From contig CATLAL010000008.1 in assembly GCA_949878425.1 (NCBI GenBank), positions 1-64,000 of the forward strand: 64,000 nt of DNA, written 5' to 3'. Source of the stretch: an uncultured Oscillospiraceae bacterium (GTDB taxonomy: Bacteria > Bacillota > Clostridia > Oscillospirales > Oscillospiraceae). The notes under the pieces are model-generated. The model made no database searches and was not told the DNA's origin. It worked only from the letters and a program-made list of their open reading frames with translations. The position numbers and the translations under genes are program-made. Positions within the stretch are counted from its first letter, which is position 1, and every line of letters begins with the position of its first letter. This document shows positions 8,448 through 15,520 of this stretch, piece after piece.

Positions 8448-9662
8448 ATGAAGCTTGTTGTACAGAAATTCGGCGGCAGCTCCGTCCGGGACGCAGGGCG
8501 TATCCGCAACGTGGCGGGGATCATTGCCGAGACCTATTTGGCGGGAAACCAGGTGCTGGTGGTCCTGTCCGCCCAGGGCGACACCACCGACGATCTCATT
8601 GAAAAGGCGCGGGAGATCAATCCCCGGGCCTCTCGGCGGGAGATGGATATGCTGCTGAGCACCGGAGAGCAGATCTCCATCGCCCTGTGCGCCATGGCCC
8701 TGGAGGCCATGGGCCTGCCGGTAATCAGCCTGACGGGCTGGCAGGCCGGCATGCGCACCAGCAATACGTACAGCGACGCCCGGATTAAGAAGATCGACCA
8801 GGAGCGCATCCGGCGGGAGCTGGATAAGAACAAGATCGTTTTGGTAGCGGGCTTCCAGGGCATCAACCGCTTTGGGGATGTCACCACCCTGGGACGGGGC
8901 GGGTCCGACACCAGCGCCGTGGCGCTGGCCGCCGCCTTTGGGGCGGACCTGTGCCAGATCTATACCGACGTGGACGGCGTCTACACCACCGACCCCCGGG
9001 TTGCGCCCAACGCCCAGAAGCTGGAGGAGATCACCTACGACGAGATGCTGGAGCTGGCCAGCCAGGGCGCCCAGGTCCTCCACAACCGCAGCGTGGAGCT
9101 GGCAAAGAAATACCGGGTGAATTTGGAAGTCGTGTCCAGCCTGGAGCGCAAGCCCGGCACGAAAGTCAAGGAGGTAGTCAAAATGGAAAAGAGCAGCATC
9201 GCCGGCGTGGCGAAGGACACCAGCATCGCACGGATCGCGGTGGTCGGGCTGGAGCACAGCCCCGGCGTGGCCTTCCGGGTGTTCTCCCTGCTGGGCAAGG
9301 CGAGGATCAACGTAGACGCCATCATCCAGTCCATCGGCCGGGGGCAGAGCAAGGACATCAGCTTCACCCTGCCCCGCTCGGATGTGGAGGAGGCGGTGCG
9401 GACCCTGGAGGCCAGCAAGAGCGACCTGAATTTTGACCACATCACGGTGGAGGACAAGATCGCCAAGGTGTCCATTGTGGGCGCGGGCATGATGACCACA
9501 CCCGGCGTGGCGGCCAAGATGTTCGAGGCCCTCTATGACGCCAATATCAACATCCAGATGATCAACACCAGCGAGATCCGCGTCTCCGTGCTCATCGACG
9601 AGCAGGACGCCGCCGCCGCCGTGCGGGCCGTCCACGATAAATTCTTCGGTGACGAGGGATAA
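8448..9662 (+). CDS. lysC: Aspartate kinase (aspartokinase II type)
   Basis: 404 residues. Phosphorylates aspartate, the first step to lysine, threonine and methionine. KFGGSSV at residues 7-13 and the amino acid kinase core (TLGRGGSDTSAVALAAA, YTDVDGVYTTDPR) are followed by two ACT domains (about 262-330 and 340-400) that bind the feedback inhibitor. The start MKLVVQKFGG follows AGAGGAAA at 8433-8440; the frame is open upstream to 8370 but without support. Length and layout match B. subtilis LysC (408 residues), including an internal start for a separate beta subunit (see 9183-9662). Last gene of the operon; a repeat hairpin follows the stop. Confidence 0.96.
   Translation: MKLVVQKFGGSSVRDAGRIRNVAGIIAETYLAGNQVLVVLSAQGDTTDDLIEKAREINPRASRREMDMLLSTGEQISIALCAMALEAMGLPVISLTGWQAGMRTSNTYSDARIKKIDQERIRRELDKNKIVLVAGFQGINRFGDVTTLGRGGSDTSAVALAAAFGADLCQIYTDVDGVYTTDPRVAPNAQKLEEITYDEMLELASQGAQVLHNRSVELAKKYRVNLEVVSSLERKPGTKVKEVVKMEKSSIAGVAKDTSIARIAVVGLEHSPGVAFRVFSLLGKARINVDAIIQSIGRGQSKDISFTLPRSDVEEAVRTLEASKSDLNFDHITVEDKIAKVSIVGAGMMTTPGVAAKMFEALYDANINIQMINTSEIRVSVLIDEQDAAAAVRAVHDKFFGDEG
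9183..9662 (+). CDS. In-frame internal start giving the aspartokinase beta subunit (regulatory ACT domains)
   Basis: Inside lysC, a perfect AAGGAGG at 9168-9174 stands 8 bases before the in-frame ATG at 9183 (codon 246). Translation from it gives 159 residues containing only the two ACT domains. In B. subtilis lysC an internal in-phase start gives a ~163-residue beta subunit of the alpha2-beta2 enzyme, and the position here corresponds. Strong sequence support for a real second start; expression is inferred. Confidence 0.75.
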   Translation: MEKSSIAGVAKDTSIARIAVVGLEHSPGVAFRVFSLLGKARINVDAIIQSIGRGQSKDISFTLPRSDVEEAVRTLEASKSDLNFDHITVEDKIAKVSIVGAGMMTTPGVAAKMFEALYDANINIQMINTSEIRVSVLIDEQDAAAAVRAVHDKFFGDEG

Positions 9663-9670
9663 GGCCATAA

Positions 9671-9724
9671 GGCATACATTCTTTTCTTTGTGAACAAAGA
9701 AAAGAGTCAAAAGAAAAACCTTTT
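9671..9724. repeat. GGCATACATTC repeat, copy 1, with CTTTTCTTTG hairpin
   Basis: Begins GGCATACATTCTTTTCTTTG and folds into a hairpin (CTTTTCTTTG/CAAAGAAAAG), then an A-rich tail (tcaaaagaaaaacctttt). Near-identical copies lie at 11818-11871 and, without the GGCATACA head, at 33600; a diverged inverted copy lies at 12031-12096. Only 8 bases after the lysC stop, so it may serve as its terminator. Confidence 0.65.
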
Positions 9725-9728
9725 GGGA

Positions 9729-9876
9729 ATATAGTGACCACAGTTGAAAAGTGGTAAAGTTTCGGGCCGCCCTTATGATTTTGCAGCGGCCACAGCGATT
9801 TTGCATGGCCCCTCCGTTAAGCGCCGCCACGGGGCGAAGTCCAGCTTTTACTCGTTCTCAACTGTGGTCACTATAT
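9729..9876. mobile_element. MITE-like element with 19-bp perfect terminal inverted repeats
   Basis: 148 bp bounded by ATATAGTGACCACAGTTGA (9729-9747) and its exact reverse complement (9858-9876). No transposase gene inside. The right end, read inward, continues GAACGAGTAAA then CTGGACTTCGCCCCGTGG and matches a second site at 15347 (ATAGTGAACACAGTTAAGAACAAGTAAACGCTGGGCTCCGTCCCGTGG, shown as degenerate match), which identifies a dispersed family. With the repeat at 9671 it fills the gap 9663-10029. Confidence 0.7.
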
Positions 9877-10029
9877 GTATCGCATACGTTTTCTAAAAAA
9901 GTATCAGCTCTGTCAGAAGCCTTCACAGAGCGTTCCGCTCTCCCTCTCCCATCTGTGCAGAAAAAGAGAGGACAGGCGCGGAACGGTATGGTATCATCCG
10001 AAGAGAAGAGACAGGGGGAGGATCGGAAG

Positions 10030-10872
10030 ATGGAATGGATTGAGGGACTCAACGAGACCATTCGGTATATTGAGGCGCATCTGACGGAGGAGATCGACTA
10101 CGCCCAGCTGGGCCGCATCGCCTGCTGCTCCGCCTACCACTACCAGCGCATGTTCGCCTACATGGCGGGGGTGTCCCTGGGGGAGTACATCCGGCGGAGG
10201 AAAATGTCCCTGGCCGCGGTGGATCTGCTGGCGGGGGAGAAGGTGGTGGACGCGGCGCTGAAGTACGGCTACCAGTCTCCCACAGCCTTTAACCGGGCCT
10301 TCCAGGCGGTCCACGGGGTCCCGCCCTCGGCGGTGCGGGAGCCGGGGGCCTCCGTCAAATCCTTTCCGCCCCTGCGCTTCACTATTATGATAAGGGGAGC
10401 TGAGGAAATGGAATATCGGATTGAGCAGCGGGAGGCCTTCCGTATCGTGGGGGTGTCCGTACCCATTGAGCGGGACATGGAGAAGAACTTCGAGACCCTG
10501 CCCCAATTCTGGGGCAAGGTTGCCGCAGACGGGACTCTGGAGCGGCTGGTGGGGCGGATGGACAGCCAGCCTATGGGCATCCTGGGGGTGTGCGACTGCC
10601 CGGACGAGGGCCAGTGGCGCTACTATATCGCCGCCGCCAGCACGGCCGCGGCGGAGGGGCTGGAGGAATTCACCGTGCCGGCGGCCACGTGGGCCATCTT
10701 TCCAGGCGGGGGGACCAGCCAGTCCATCCAGGAGCTGGAGCGGCGGGTTCTGACAGAGTGGCTCCCCAGCTCCGGCTACGAGTACGGCAGCGCCCCGGAC
10801 GTGGAGGTCTACCTGAACGCGGACCCCCAGAACGCCCGGTACGAGGTCTGGATTCCGGTGGTGAAACGCTGA
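10030..10872 (+). CDS. AraC-family regulator with GyrI-like effector-binding domain
   Basis: 280 residues. The N-terminal ~105 residues hold the two helix-turn-helix motifs of AraC/XylS proteins (IDYAQLGRIACCSAYHYQRMFAYMAGVSLGEYIRRRK, then ALKYGYQSPTAFNRAFQAVHGVPPS). The C-terminal ~155 residues are a GyrI-like small-molecule binding domain (EYRIEQREAFRIVGVS... ending YEVWIPVVKR), as in Rob- and SoxS-related multidrug regulators. The start MEWIEGL follows GGGGGAGGATCGGAAG; the frame is open upstream through the repeat region but that part is not protein-like. Converges with a GNAT gene; the target genes are not evident. Confidence 0.9.
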   Translation: MEWIEGLNETIRYIEAHLTEEIDYAQLGRIACCSAYHYQRMFAYMAGVSLGEYIRRRKMSLAAVDLLAGEKVVDAALKYGYQSPTAFNRAFQAVHGVPPSAVREPGASVKSFPPLRFTIMIRGAEEMEYRIEQREAFRIVGVSVPIERDMEKNFETLPQFWGKVAADGTLERLVGRMDSQPMGILGVCDCPDEGQWRYYIAAASTAAAEGLEEFTVPAATWAIFPGGGTSQSIQELERRVLTEWLPSSGYEYGSAPDVEVYLNADPQNARYEVWIPVVKR

Positions 10873-10924
10873 AAAGAGGAGAGCGCTCTTCCCATATGGG
10901 AGAGCGCTCTCCTCTTTTCAGCGT
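10866..10924. terminator. Bidirectional terminator shared by two convergent genes
   Basis: 59-bp near-perfect palindrome centred on CCCATATGGG, with arms ACGCTGAAAAGAGGAGAGC. It contains the TGA stop of the AraC gene (10870-10872) and touches the stop of the GNAT gene (10924-10926). A-rich and T-rich outer arms give a T-run in both directions. Confidence 0.9.
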
Positions 10925-11787
10925 CATGCGTGGGCCAGCTGGGGAAAGCTGCCGATGGCTCCGAACTCCCGGCTCAATGGCTCCCCCAGGAGAAACAGGG
11001 TGGTGTCCTCCTCCCGGTAGAGGAAGCGCTCCAGGCCCCGGGTATCCCGGGGCGGAAAGGCCAGCTCCACCTGCCGGACCTGGGGCCCGAAGGCCCGGCA
11101 GATCTCCGCCAGGTCCGGCTCTTTGCCGGAAAAGACGTCGTAGAGGGTGAGCGCGTGGCCGTTTAGCTCCGCGATGGCGTAGGCGTCCGCCTCCGGGAGA
11201 TAGAATACCGCGTCTCGCATAAAGCCCGTGAGGTAGAATAGCAGCAGCCCGTCCGTGTCCAGCTGGAGCCGGCTCAGGCTCCGCCGTTGGCGCTTGGCCT
11301 CCAGAAACCGCCGCCAGTCCGCCGGGGCGTCCATGGGTACGGGCCGGACGGAGGCCTCCCTTGCCCCGGAGACAGCCCCCCGGAAGCGGTACTCCTCCGC
11401 CGGGTGAAAGCCGAACTTGGGGTAAAAATCCAGCACGCTGTCGTTGGCATAGAGAAAAATTCCGTCGCAGGGGCCGCAGTCCGCCAGAGCCGCCTCCATG
11501 GCCCGGCGGGCGAAGCCCCGGCCCCGGAAGCGCTCCGCCGTCATAACGGTGCCCAGCTGGATGTAGCGCCGCCGCTCCCCCGCCAGCAGGCAGTCAATCT
11601 GATTGACAGATACGTTGGAGACCACCTGCCCCTCCACCACCAGGGAGTAGGGGTCGTAGGCGTCCCCCCAGAAGCCGTTTTGGTACCAGGGCTCGAAATC
11701 CAGGCCAAAGACCACACCCGCCAGCCGGTTGAAGGATTGACGTAGGGACGCGCTGTCCCGGTAGCCGTGCAGAACCGTCGGTTCCAT
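10924..11787 (-). CDS. GNAT-family N-acetyltransferase
   Basis: 287 residues. The N-terminal ~150 residues are a GNAT acetyltransferase fold: the acetyl-CoA site VMTAERFRGRGFARRAMEAAL fits the V-x-x-x-x-RGxG/A pattern, followed by FLYANDSVLDFYPKFGFHPAEEYRF. The C-terminal ~130 residues are a second domain (GLLLFYLTGFMRDAVFYLPEADAYAIAELNG), reminiscent of Eis-type or sterol-carrier-like extensions. Start MEPTVLHG at 11787 is chosen because AAGGAGG sits 8 bases before it; the frame runs on to 11844 into repeat DNA. Substrate unknown. Shares its terminator with the convergent regulator gene. Confidence 0.85.
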   Translation of the reverse strand: MEPTVLHGYRDSASLRQSFNRLAGVVFGLDFEPWYQNGFWGDAYDPYSLVVEGQVVSNVSVNQIDCLLAGERRRYIQLGTVMTAERFRGRGFARRAMEAALADCGPCDGIFLYANDSVLDFYPKFGFHPAEEYRFRGAVSGAREASVRPVPMDAPADWRRFLEAKRQRRSLSRLQLDTDGLLLFYLTGFMRDAVFYLPEADAYAIAELNGHALTLYDVFSGKEPDLAEICRAFGPQVRQVELAFPPRDTRGLERFLYREEDTTLFLLGEPLSREFGAIGSFPQLAHA

Positions 11788-11817
11788 GCTCGCATCCTCC
11801 TTAAAAATACGGACCAA

Positions 11818-12096
11818 GGCATACATTCTTTTCTTTGTGAACAAAGGAAAGAATCAAAAGAAAAGCTTTTGTCGAAAGGCTATCGCCTTTCTCTCTATTT
11901 CAACTATAGCAATCCTCAAAATAGATGCCATTCTCTTGTAGGGACGAGCAATGCTCGCCCCTGCGCGATGCTACAACTTCTGATGATTGCTAAATTTTTA
12001 AAGCATAAGCGAAACGGCAGTTTCGCGAATAAAGTTCTTTTTTGATTCTTTTTTCTTTCAAGAAAAAAGAATGTATGCCTTAAGCAATGTATGCCT
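11818..12096. repeat. Composite repeat: inverted GGCATACATTC copies flanking a nested ~90-bp element
   Basis: Left arm 11818-11871 repeats the 9671 sequence. Right arm 12031-12096 is an inverted, diverged copy (hairpin of CTTTTTTC/GAAAAAAG, then AATGTATGCCT twice). The nested palindromic element E1 lies at 11905-11992. This occupies the whole 307-base gap between the GNAT gene and the PLP enzyme gene; no coding sequence is seen. Confidence 0.6.
11905..11992. repeat. Palindromic ~90-bp element, copy E1
   Basis: Ends TATAGCAATCCTCA and TGATGATTGCTA, with an inner hairpin GGGACGAGCAATGCTCGCCC. An inverted copy (E2) lies at 15229-15318, sharing TCAAAATAGATGCCAT, the GAGCA-TGCTCGCCCCTGC centre and the CTGATGATTGCTA end. 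No ORF. Confidence 0.7.
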
Positions 12097-13462
12097 ACAC
12101 CCTTCCCCCCGGCTCCCGGCACACCTCCACGGACGGTATGCGGTAGTGGTCAAAGAGGGCCCGGGCCTCCGGCCCGATGCGCTCGCCCGCCGCGGCCACA
12201 GGGATGGCGGGGGGGCACCCAACCGCGGGCGCGCCGCAGACGCGGCCCAGGGCCTGGGAGGCGGGGACCGTCTCGTGGGGCAAAAGCAGCATGGCCTCCC
12301 GGATGGAGCAAACCGCCTGACCCCTGGCCTGGGGCAGGGGCGGCCGGGGCAGGGGTGGACGCCGGTTCTCCCCCAGGGCGTCCAGGAGCCGCCAGAGGTC
12401 CTCCGAGGGATTTTCCGGCGTAAACATGAGCACCAGGTCGTCCCGGTCTCGGTACTCGCAGATGATTTTGCGGCTTTGCAGCAGCCGGTCCAGCTCCGGC
12501 CCGGTCCAGCCGGAGGCGGCGCAGTCCACGGTCACCTTCAGCGGGTCCGTGTCCCAGAGCGTCCAGCCCCGCTCCCTCAGCCTCCGGCGGGCCTGGTCCA
12601 GGTTTTTCGCCGTCTCCGCCAGCCGCCGGGGGTAGTCCCCGGCCAGATACTGGTTGCATAGGTCCAGGGATTGCAGGATTAAGTAGGAGGGGCTGGTGGA
12701 GCCGAAAAGAGACAGGGCCCGCCGGCCCTCCCGGGCAAAGTCCTCCGGCCCCCTCCGGCCCACGTGGAGGTACGCGCCGCCGGTGAGGACGGGCAACGTC
12801 TTGTGGGCGCTGTCGCAGCAGAGGTCTGCCCCCAGGTCCAGGGGGTGCCGGGAGGGGGAGAGAAAGCGGAGATAGGCGCCGTGGGCGTTGTCCACCAGCA
12901 GCGGCGCGCCATGGCGGCGGGCGATCTGCCCCAGAGCGGAGATGTCGCACTGCCCCCCCAGGTAGTCCGGGCTGGTGAGGTAGACTGCGGCGGGGGGGCG
13001 GGGCAGCGCGGCCAGGGCCGCCTCCAGCGCCTCCGGCGAGAGGCCGCAGGCGCACAGGGAGGTCACGGGCCCCTCCGGCCAGAGCCAGACCACGTCGAAG
13101 TCCAGCAGCGCGGCGGTATAGAGGAAGGACTTATGGACATTCCGGGCGGCGGCCACCACGGGCCGGACGCCGGGGAAGCGCTCCCCATAGCGCCACACCG
13201 CCAGGGCCAGCATGGCCCGGACGCACTGGGAGGAGCCCTCCGCGGCGTAGAAGGTCCGCTGGGATCCGAAGAGGGAGGACGCGTTCGCCTCGCTCTCCGC
13301 GATGATGCCGGAGGGCTGGCAGAGGGCGTCCGCCCCCTGGACCTCCGTGATGTCCAGGCTCTCGCAGCCCAGAGGGCCCGTCCCCTTGTGGCCCGGCATG
13401 TGGAGGCGGGCCGGGCGGGCGGCGGCGTAGGCGCGGACGAAATCCGCGACGGGGGTGTTCAC
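12095..13462 (-). CDS. PLP-dependent Orn/Lys/Arg decarboxylase-family enzyme, coupled to the SCIFF maturase
   Basis: 455 residues, fold-type I PLP enzyme. LHMPGHKG near residue 22 and DITEVQGADAL are hallmarks of the ornithine/lysine/arginine decarboxylase family; LLVDNAHGAYL provides the PLP-binding aspartate region and SAHKTLPVLTGGAYL the Schiff-base lysine. Small C-terminal domain as in Clostridia members. Substrate not determinable from sequence. The GTG start (13462-13460) overlaps the TGA stop of scfB (13461-13459) as GTGA, so the two are translationally coupled. The frame extends further upstream inside scfB but reads as shadow sequence. The proposed link to peptide processing is context only; a polyamine role is the family default. 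Confidence 0.88.
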   Translation of the reverse strand: MNTPVADFVRAYAAARPARLHMPGHKGTGPLGCESLDITEVQGADALCQPSGIIAESEANASSLFGSQRTFYAAEGSSQCVRAMLALAVWRYGERFPGVRPVVAAARNVHKSFLYTAALLDFDVVWLWPEGPVTSLCACGLSPEALEAALAALPRPPAAVYLTSPDYLGGQCDISALGQIARRHGAPLLVDNAHGAYLRFLSPSRHPLDLGADLCCDSAHKTLPVLTGGAYLHVGRRGPEDFAREGRRALSLFGSTSPSYLILQSLDLCNQYLAGDYPRRLAETAKNLDQARRRLRERGWTLWDTDPLKVTVDCAASGWTGPELDRLLQSRKIICEYRDRDDLVLMFTPENPSEDLWRLLDALGENRRPPLPRPPLPQARGQAVCSIREAMLLLPHETVPASQALGRVCGAPAVGCPPAIPVAAAGERIGPEARALFDHYRIPSVEVCREPGGRV

Positions 13463-14859
13463 AGCTCCTCCCAGGAGGCCCGGACCGCCTGCATCATGAT
13501 GGCGCACTCGATGCGCTTGCGGAAGAGCTGGCAGCCGTACTCGTAGATCCCCCGGATGGATCCGGAGGCGTGGTAGGCGTTGGCGGCGCAGCCGCCGGAG
13601 CAGTAGAGCCTGGCCCAGCAGCCGGCGCACTCCGGCCTGGCGTAGGCGTTGCAGAGCTTGAATTCATCCCGCAGGGCGGTGTTGGTGACGCCCTGCCAGA
13701 TGTCCCCCAGCTTATAGGCCTCCTCCCCCACGAACTGATGGCAGGGGTACAGGTCGCCCCAGGGAGTGACGGCCATGTACTCGGTGCCGGACCCGCAGCC
13801 GGAGATCCGCTTGTAGATGCAGGGACCGTTTTTCAGGTCCAGCATGTAGTGGTAGAAGGTGAAGCCCCGGCCCTCCCGCTCCCGCTTCAGCATCTCCTTG
13901 GCCAGCAGCTCGTACTGCTCCAGCACCACCGGCAGGTCCTCCTCCGTGAGGGCGGCGGGGTCGCCGGGGGCGCAGACCACCGGCTCCATGCTCAGCTGGT
14001 CAAAGCCCAGGTCCGCCATGTGGAGCACGTCCCGGGTAAAGTCTGGGTTGGCGTGGGTGAAGGTGCCCCGCATGTAGTAGCCCCGGCCCCCTCTGCGCCG
14101 CACCAGCTCCTGGAACCTGGGGACAATGCGGTCATAGCTGCCCCGGCCCGCCAGGTCTACCCGGAGGCGGTCGTGGATCTCCTTCCGGCCGTCCAGGCTC
14201 AGCACCACGTTGTGCATCTCCCGGTTGACGAAGTCGATCACATCGTCGTCGATGAGCACGCCGTTGGTGGTGAGGGTGAAGCGGAACTTCTTGCCCCTGG
14301 CGGCCTCCTGAGAGCGGGCGTAGGCCACCAGGTCCTTGACCACCTGCCAGTTCATCAGCGGCTCGCCGCCGAAGAAGTCCACCTCCAGGTTCACCCGGCT
14401 GCCGGAACTCTCCATGAGGAAATCCAGGGCCCGCTTTCCCACCTCGAAGGGCATGAGGGCCCGGCCACCATGACCGGCATCCGGCCCATGATATTTCCCC
14501 TGGCTGGCGAAGCAGTAGGAGCAGTTGAGGTTGCAGGTGTGGGCCACGTGGAGGCACAGGGCCTTGACCACGTTGGAGCGGGCCTTGAAATCAAAGGCCA
14601 TATTCTCGAAGGTGTCGGGGGTGTAGAGCTTCCCGGCCTCCTCCAGGGCCCTCACGTCTGCCAGGCACTCCTGCAGGTCCGCCTCGGTGACATCGGGGCG
14701 GCCGGCGTATTTTTCCAGCATGGCGGAGACGATGCCGTCCCCGCCGCGCTCCTTGTAGAGGGCGATGATGTCATAGGCCACATCGTCCACCACGTGGACA
14801 GAGCCGGAACAGGTGTCCAGGACGATGTTGCAGCCGTTGAGCTTATACTGATGGACCAT
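13459..14859 (-). CDS. scfB: Thioether cross-link-forming SCIFF peptide maturase (radical SAM)
   Basis: 466 residues, the normal size. Residues 1-~95 form the peptide-recognition (RRE-like) region that binds the SCIFF leader. The radical SAM cluster is CNLNCSYC (C109, C113, C116). The second half carries SPASM/Twitch cysteines: CIYKRISGCGSG, YPCHQF and CNAYARPECAGCWARLYCSGGC. It installs thioether links between cysteine sulfur and acceptor residues in the SCIFF precursor. Start MVHQYKLNG at 14859 follows AGGAGAGAAAG. Second gene after scfA, with an attenuator-like hairpin between them; overlaps the PLP enzyme gene by 4 bases (GTGA). Confidence 0.96.
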   Translation of the reverse strand: MVHQYKLNGCNIVLDTCSGSVHVVDDVAYDIIALYKERGGDGIVSAMLEKYAGRPDVTEADLQECLADVRALEEAGKLYTPDTFENMAFDFKARSNVVKALCLHVAHTCNLNCSYCFASQGKYHGPDAGHGGRALMPFEVGKRALDFLMESSGSRVNLEVDFFGGEPLMNWQVVKDLVAYARSQEAARGKKFRFTLTTNGVLIDDDVIDFVNREMHNVVLSLDGRKEIHDRLRVDLAGRGSYDRIVPRFQELVRRRGGRGYYMRGTFTHANPDFTRDVLHMADLGFDQLSMEPVVCAPGDPAALTEEDLPVVLEQYELLAKEMLKREREGRGFTFYHYMLDLKNGPCIYKRISGCGSGTEYMAVTPWGDLYPCHQFVGEEAYKLGDIWQGVTNTALRDEFKLCNAYARPECAGCWARLYCSGGCAANAYHASGSIRGIYEYGCQLFRKRIECAIMMQAVRASWEEL

Positions 14860-14885
14860 CTTTCTCTCCTCTCGATTGAACGTAT

Positions 14886-14921
14886 GAAGAAGCGCCGCCA
14901 GGGAAACGGCGGCGCTTCTTC
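14886..14921 (-). terminator. Hairpin between scfA and scfB (attenuator-like)
   Basis: Perfect 14-bp stem GAAGAAGCGCCGCC/GGCGGCGCTTCTTC with an 8-base loop, lying in the 82-base gap between the peptide and maturase genes. No long T-run follows, which suggests partial read-through so that peptide mRNA exceeds maturase mRNA, or a 3'-end stabiliser. Confidence 0.7.
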
Positions 14922-14941
14922 GGTATTGTAAATACAGGCTC

Positions 14942-15088
14942 TTACTTGCCGGCGTTCTCGCACTGCTGGTTGGCGACGCCGCAGGAGGTCTTGCAGGCGG
15001 ACTGGCAGGAGGTCTGGCACTCGCCGCAGCCGCCGGTCTCCACACTCTTGGTCAGATCACGGGTCTCAAGGGTCTTGATGCGCTCCAT
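14942..15088 (-). CDS. scfA: SCIFF six-cysteine ranthipeptide precursor
   Basis: 48 residues beginning MERIKTLETRDLTKSVETGG, with six cysteines at positions 21, 24, 28, 32, 36 and 43: six cysteines in forty-five residues, the family name. The N-terminal ~18 residues are the leader recognised by the maturase. Threonines next to cysteines (CQTSC, CKTSC) are potential thioether acceptors. It is a ribosomally made, post-translationally modified peptide almost universal in Clostridia; related ranthipeptides have been linked to cell-density signalling. Too short for ordinary gene finders. Start supported by ATAGGAG 10 bases upstream; own sigma-A promoter at 15147-15175; maturase gene follows. Confidence 0.96.
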   Translation of the reverse strand: MERIKTLETRDLTKSVETGGCGECQTSCQSACKTSCGVANQQCENAGK

Positions 15089-15146
15089 AGCTGTAATCTC
15101 CTATCCCGCCGCCGGATCGGACCAGGCGGCGTATGATTCTAGTATA

Positions 15147-15175
15147 AGAATACCATACCTGGCAGCAGTTGTCAA
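15147..15175 (-). promoter_or_regulatory. Sigma-A promoter of the scfA-scfB-PLP operon
   Basis: On the minus strand a perfect TTGACA (15175-15170), 17-base spacer and TATTCT (15152-15147), with TATACT directly downstream as an alternative -10. It lies 59 bases upstream of the scfA start. One of the strongest promoter matches in the window. Confidence 0.8.
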
Positions 15176-15228
15176 GAAAGCCTTTTTTCTTGAGCGCGCT
15201 TGTCTCTAAGACTGGACCGCCTTGCGCC

Positions 15229-15318
15229 TATAGCAATCATCAGAATTCGTAACATCGCGTAAGGGCGAGTATTGCTCGCCCCTGCAAGGGGATGGCATCT
15301 ATTTTGAAGATTGTTATA
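15229..15318. repeat. Palindromic ~90-bp element, copy E2 (inverted relative to E1)
   Basis: Begins TATAGCAATCATCAG and ends ..AAGATTGTTATA, with central GGGCGAGTATTGCTCGCCC. It is the reverse complement of E1 (11905-11992) with moderate divergence. The pair brackets the scfA-scfB-PLP operon. Confidence 0.7.
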
Positions 15319-15346
15319 GTAGGCACAAGCTTTCCCCCATGGAATT

Positions 15347-15520
15347 GATAGTGAACACAGTTAAGAACAAGTAAACGCTGGGCTCCGTCCCGTGGGCCGC
15401 GCTCTGCGCGGCTTAGGCTGGGGCGGCCTCCGGCCGCCTAGCGCCAACCCCGCTGGGGCTTTGCCTAAGCGGCCGGTAGGCCGCTTGAGCGGTCGTTGGG
15501 CCGCAGGCCCTTGGAAGTGA
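15347..15520. repeat. Degenerate second copy of the ATAGTGA-ACAGTT element family and GC-rich repeat
   Basis: Starts ATAGTGAACACAGTTAAG, matching one end of the 9729-9876 element for about 45 bases. It continues as GC-rich DNA (CCCGTGGGCCG..CGGCTTAGGCTGGGGCGGCC) that is repeated at about 50117-50180. With the scfA promoter and E2 this accounts for the 500-base gap 15089-15588. No coding sequence is seen. Confidence 0.55.

Noticed and set aside
9751..10029. 93-codon N-terminal extension of the AraC-type regulator
   Set aside because: It reads through the MITE-like element; a good ribosome binding site precedes the ATG at 10030 where the family alignment begins.
13463..13630. 56-codon N-terminal extension of the PLP enzyme
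   Set aside because: It overlaps conserved scfB sequence in another frame; the GTGA overlap gives the natural start.
11820..15320. The ranthipeptide locus as a composite transposon
   Set aside because: Flanking elements are inverted, but no transposase, integrase or target duplication is visible, so only the repeat pair is reported.
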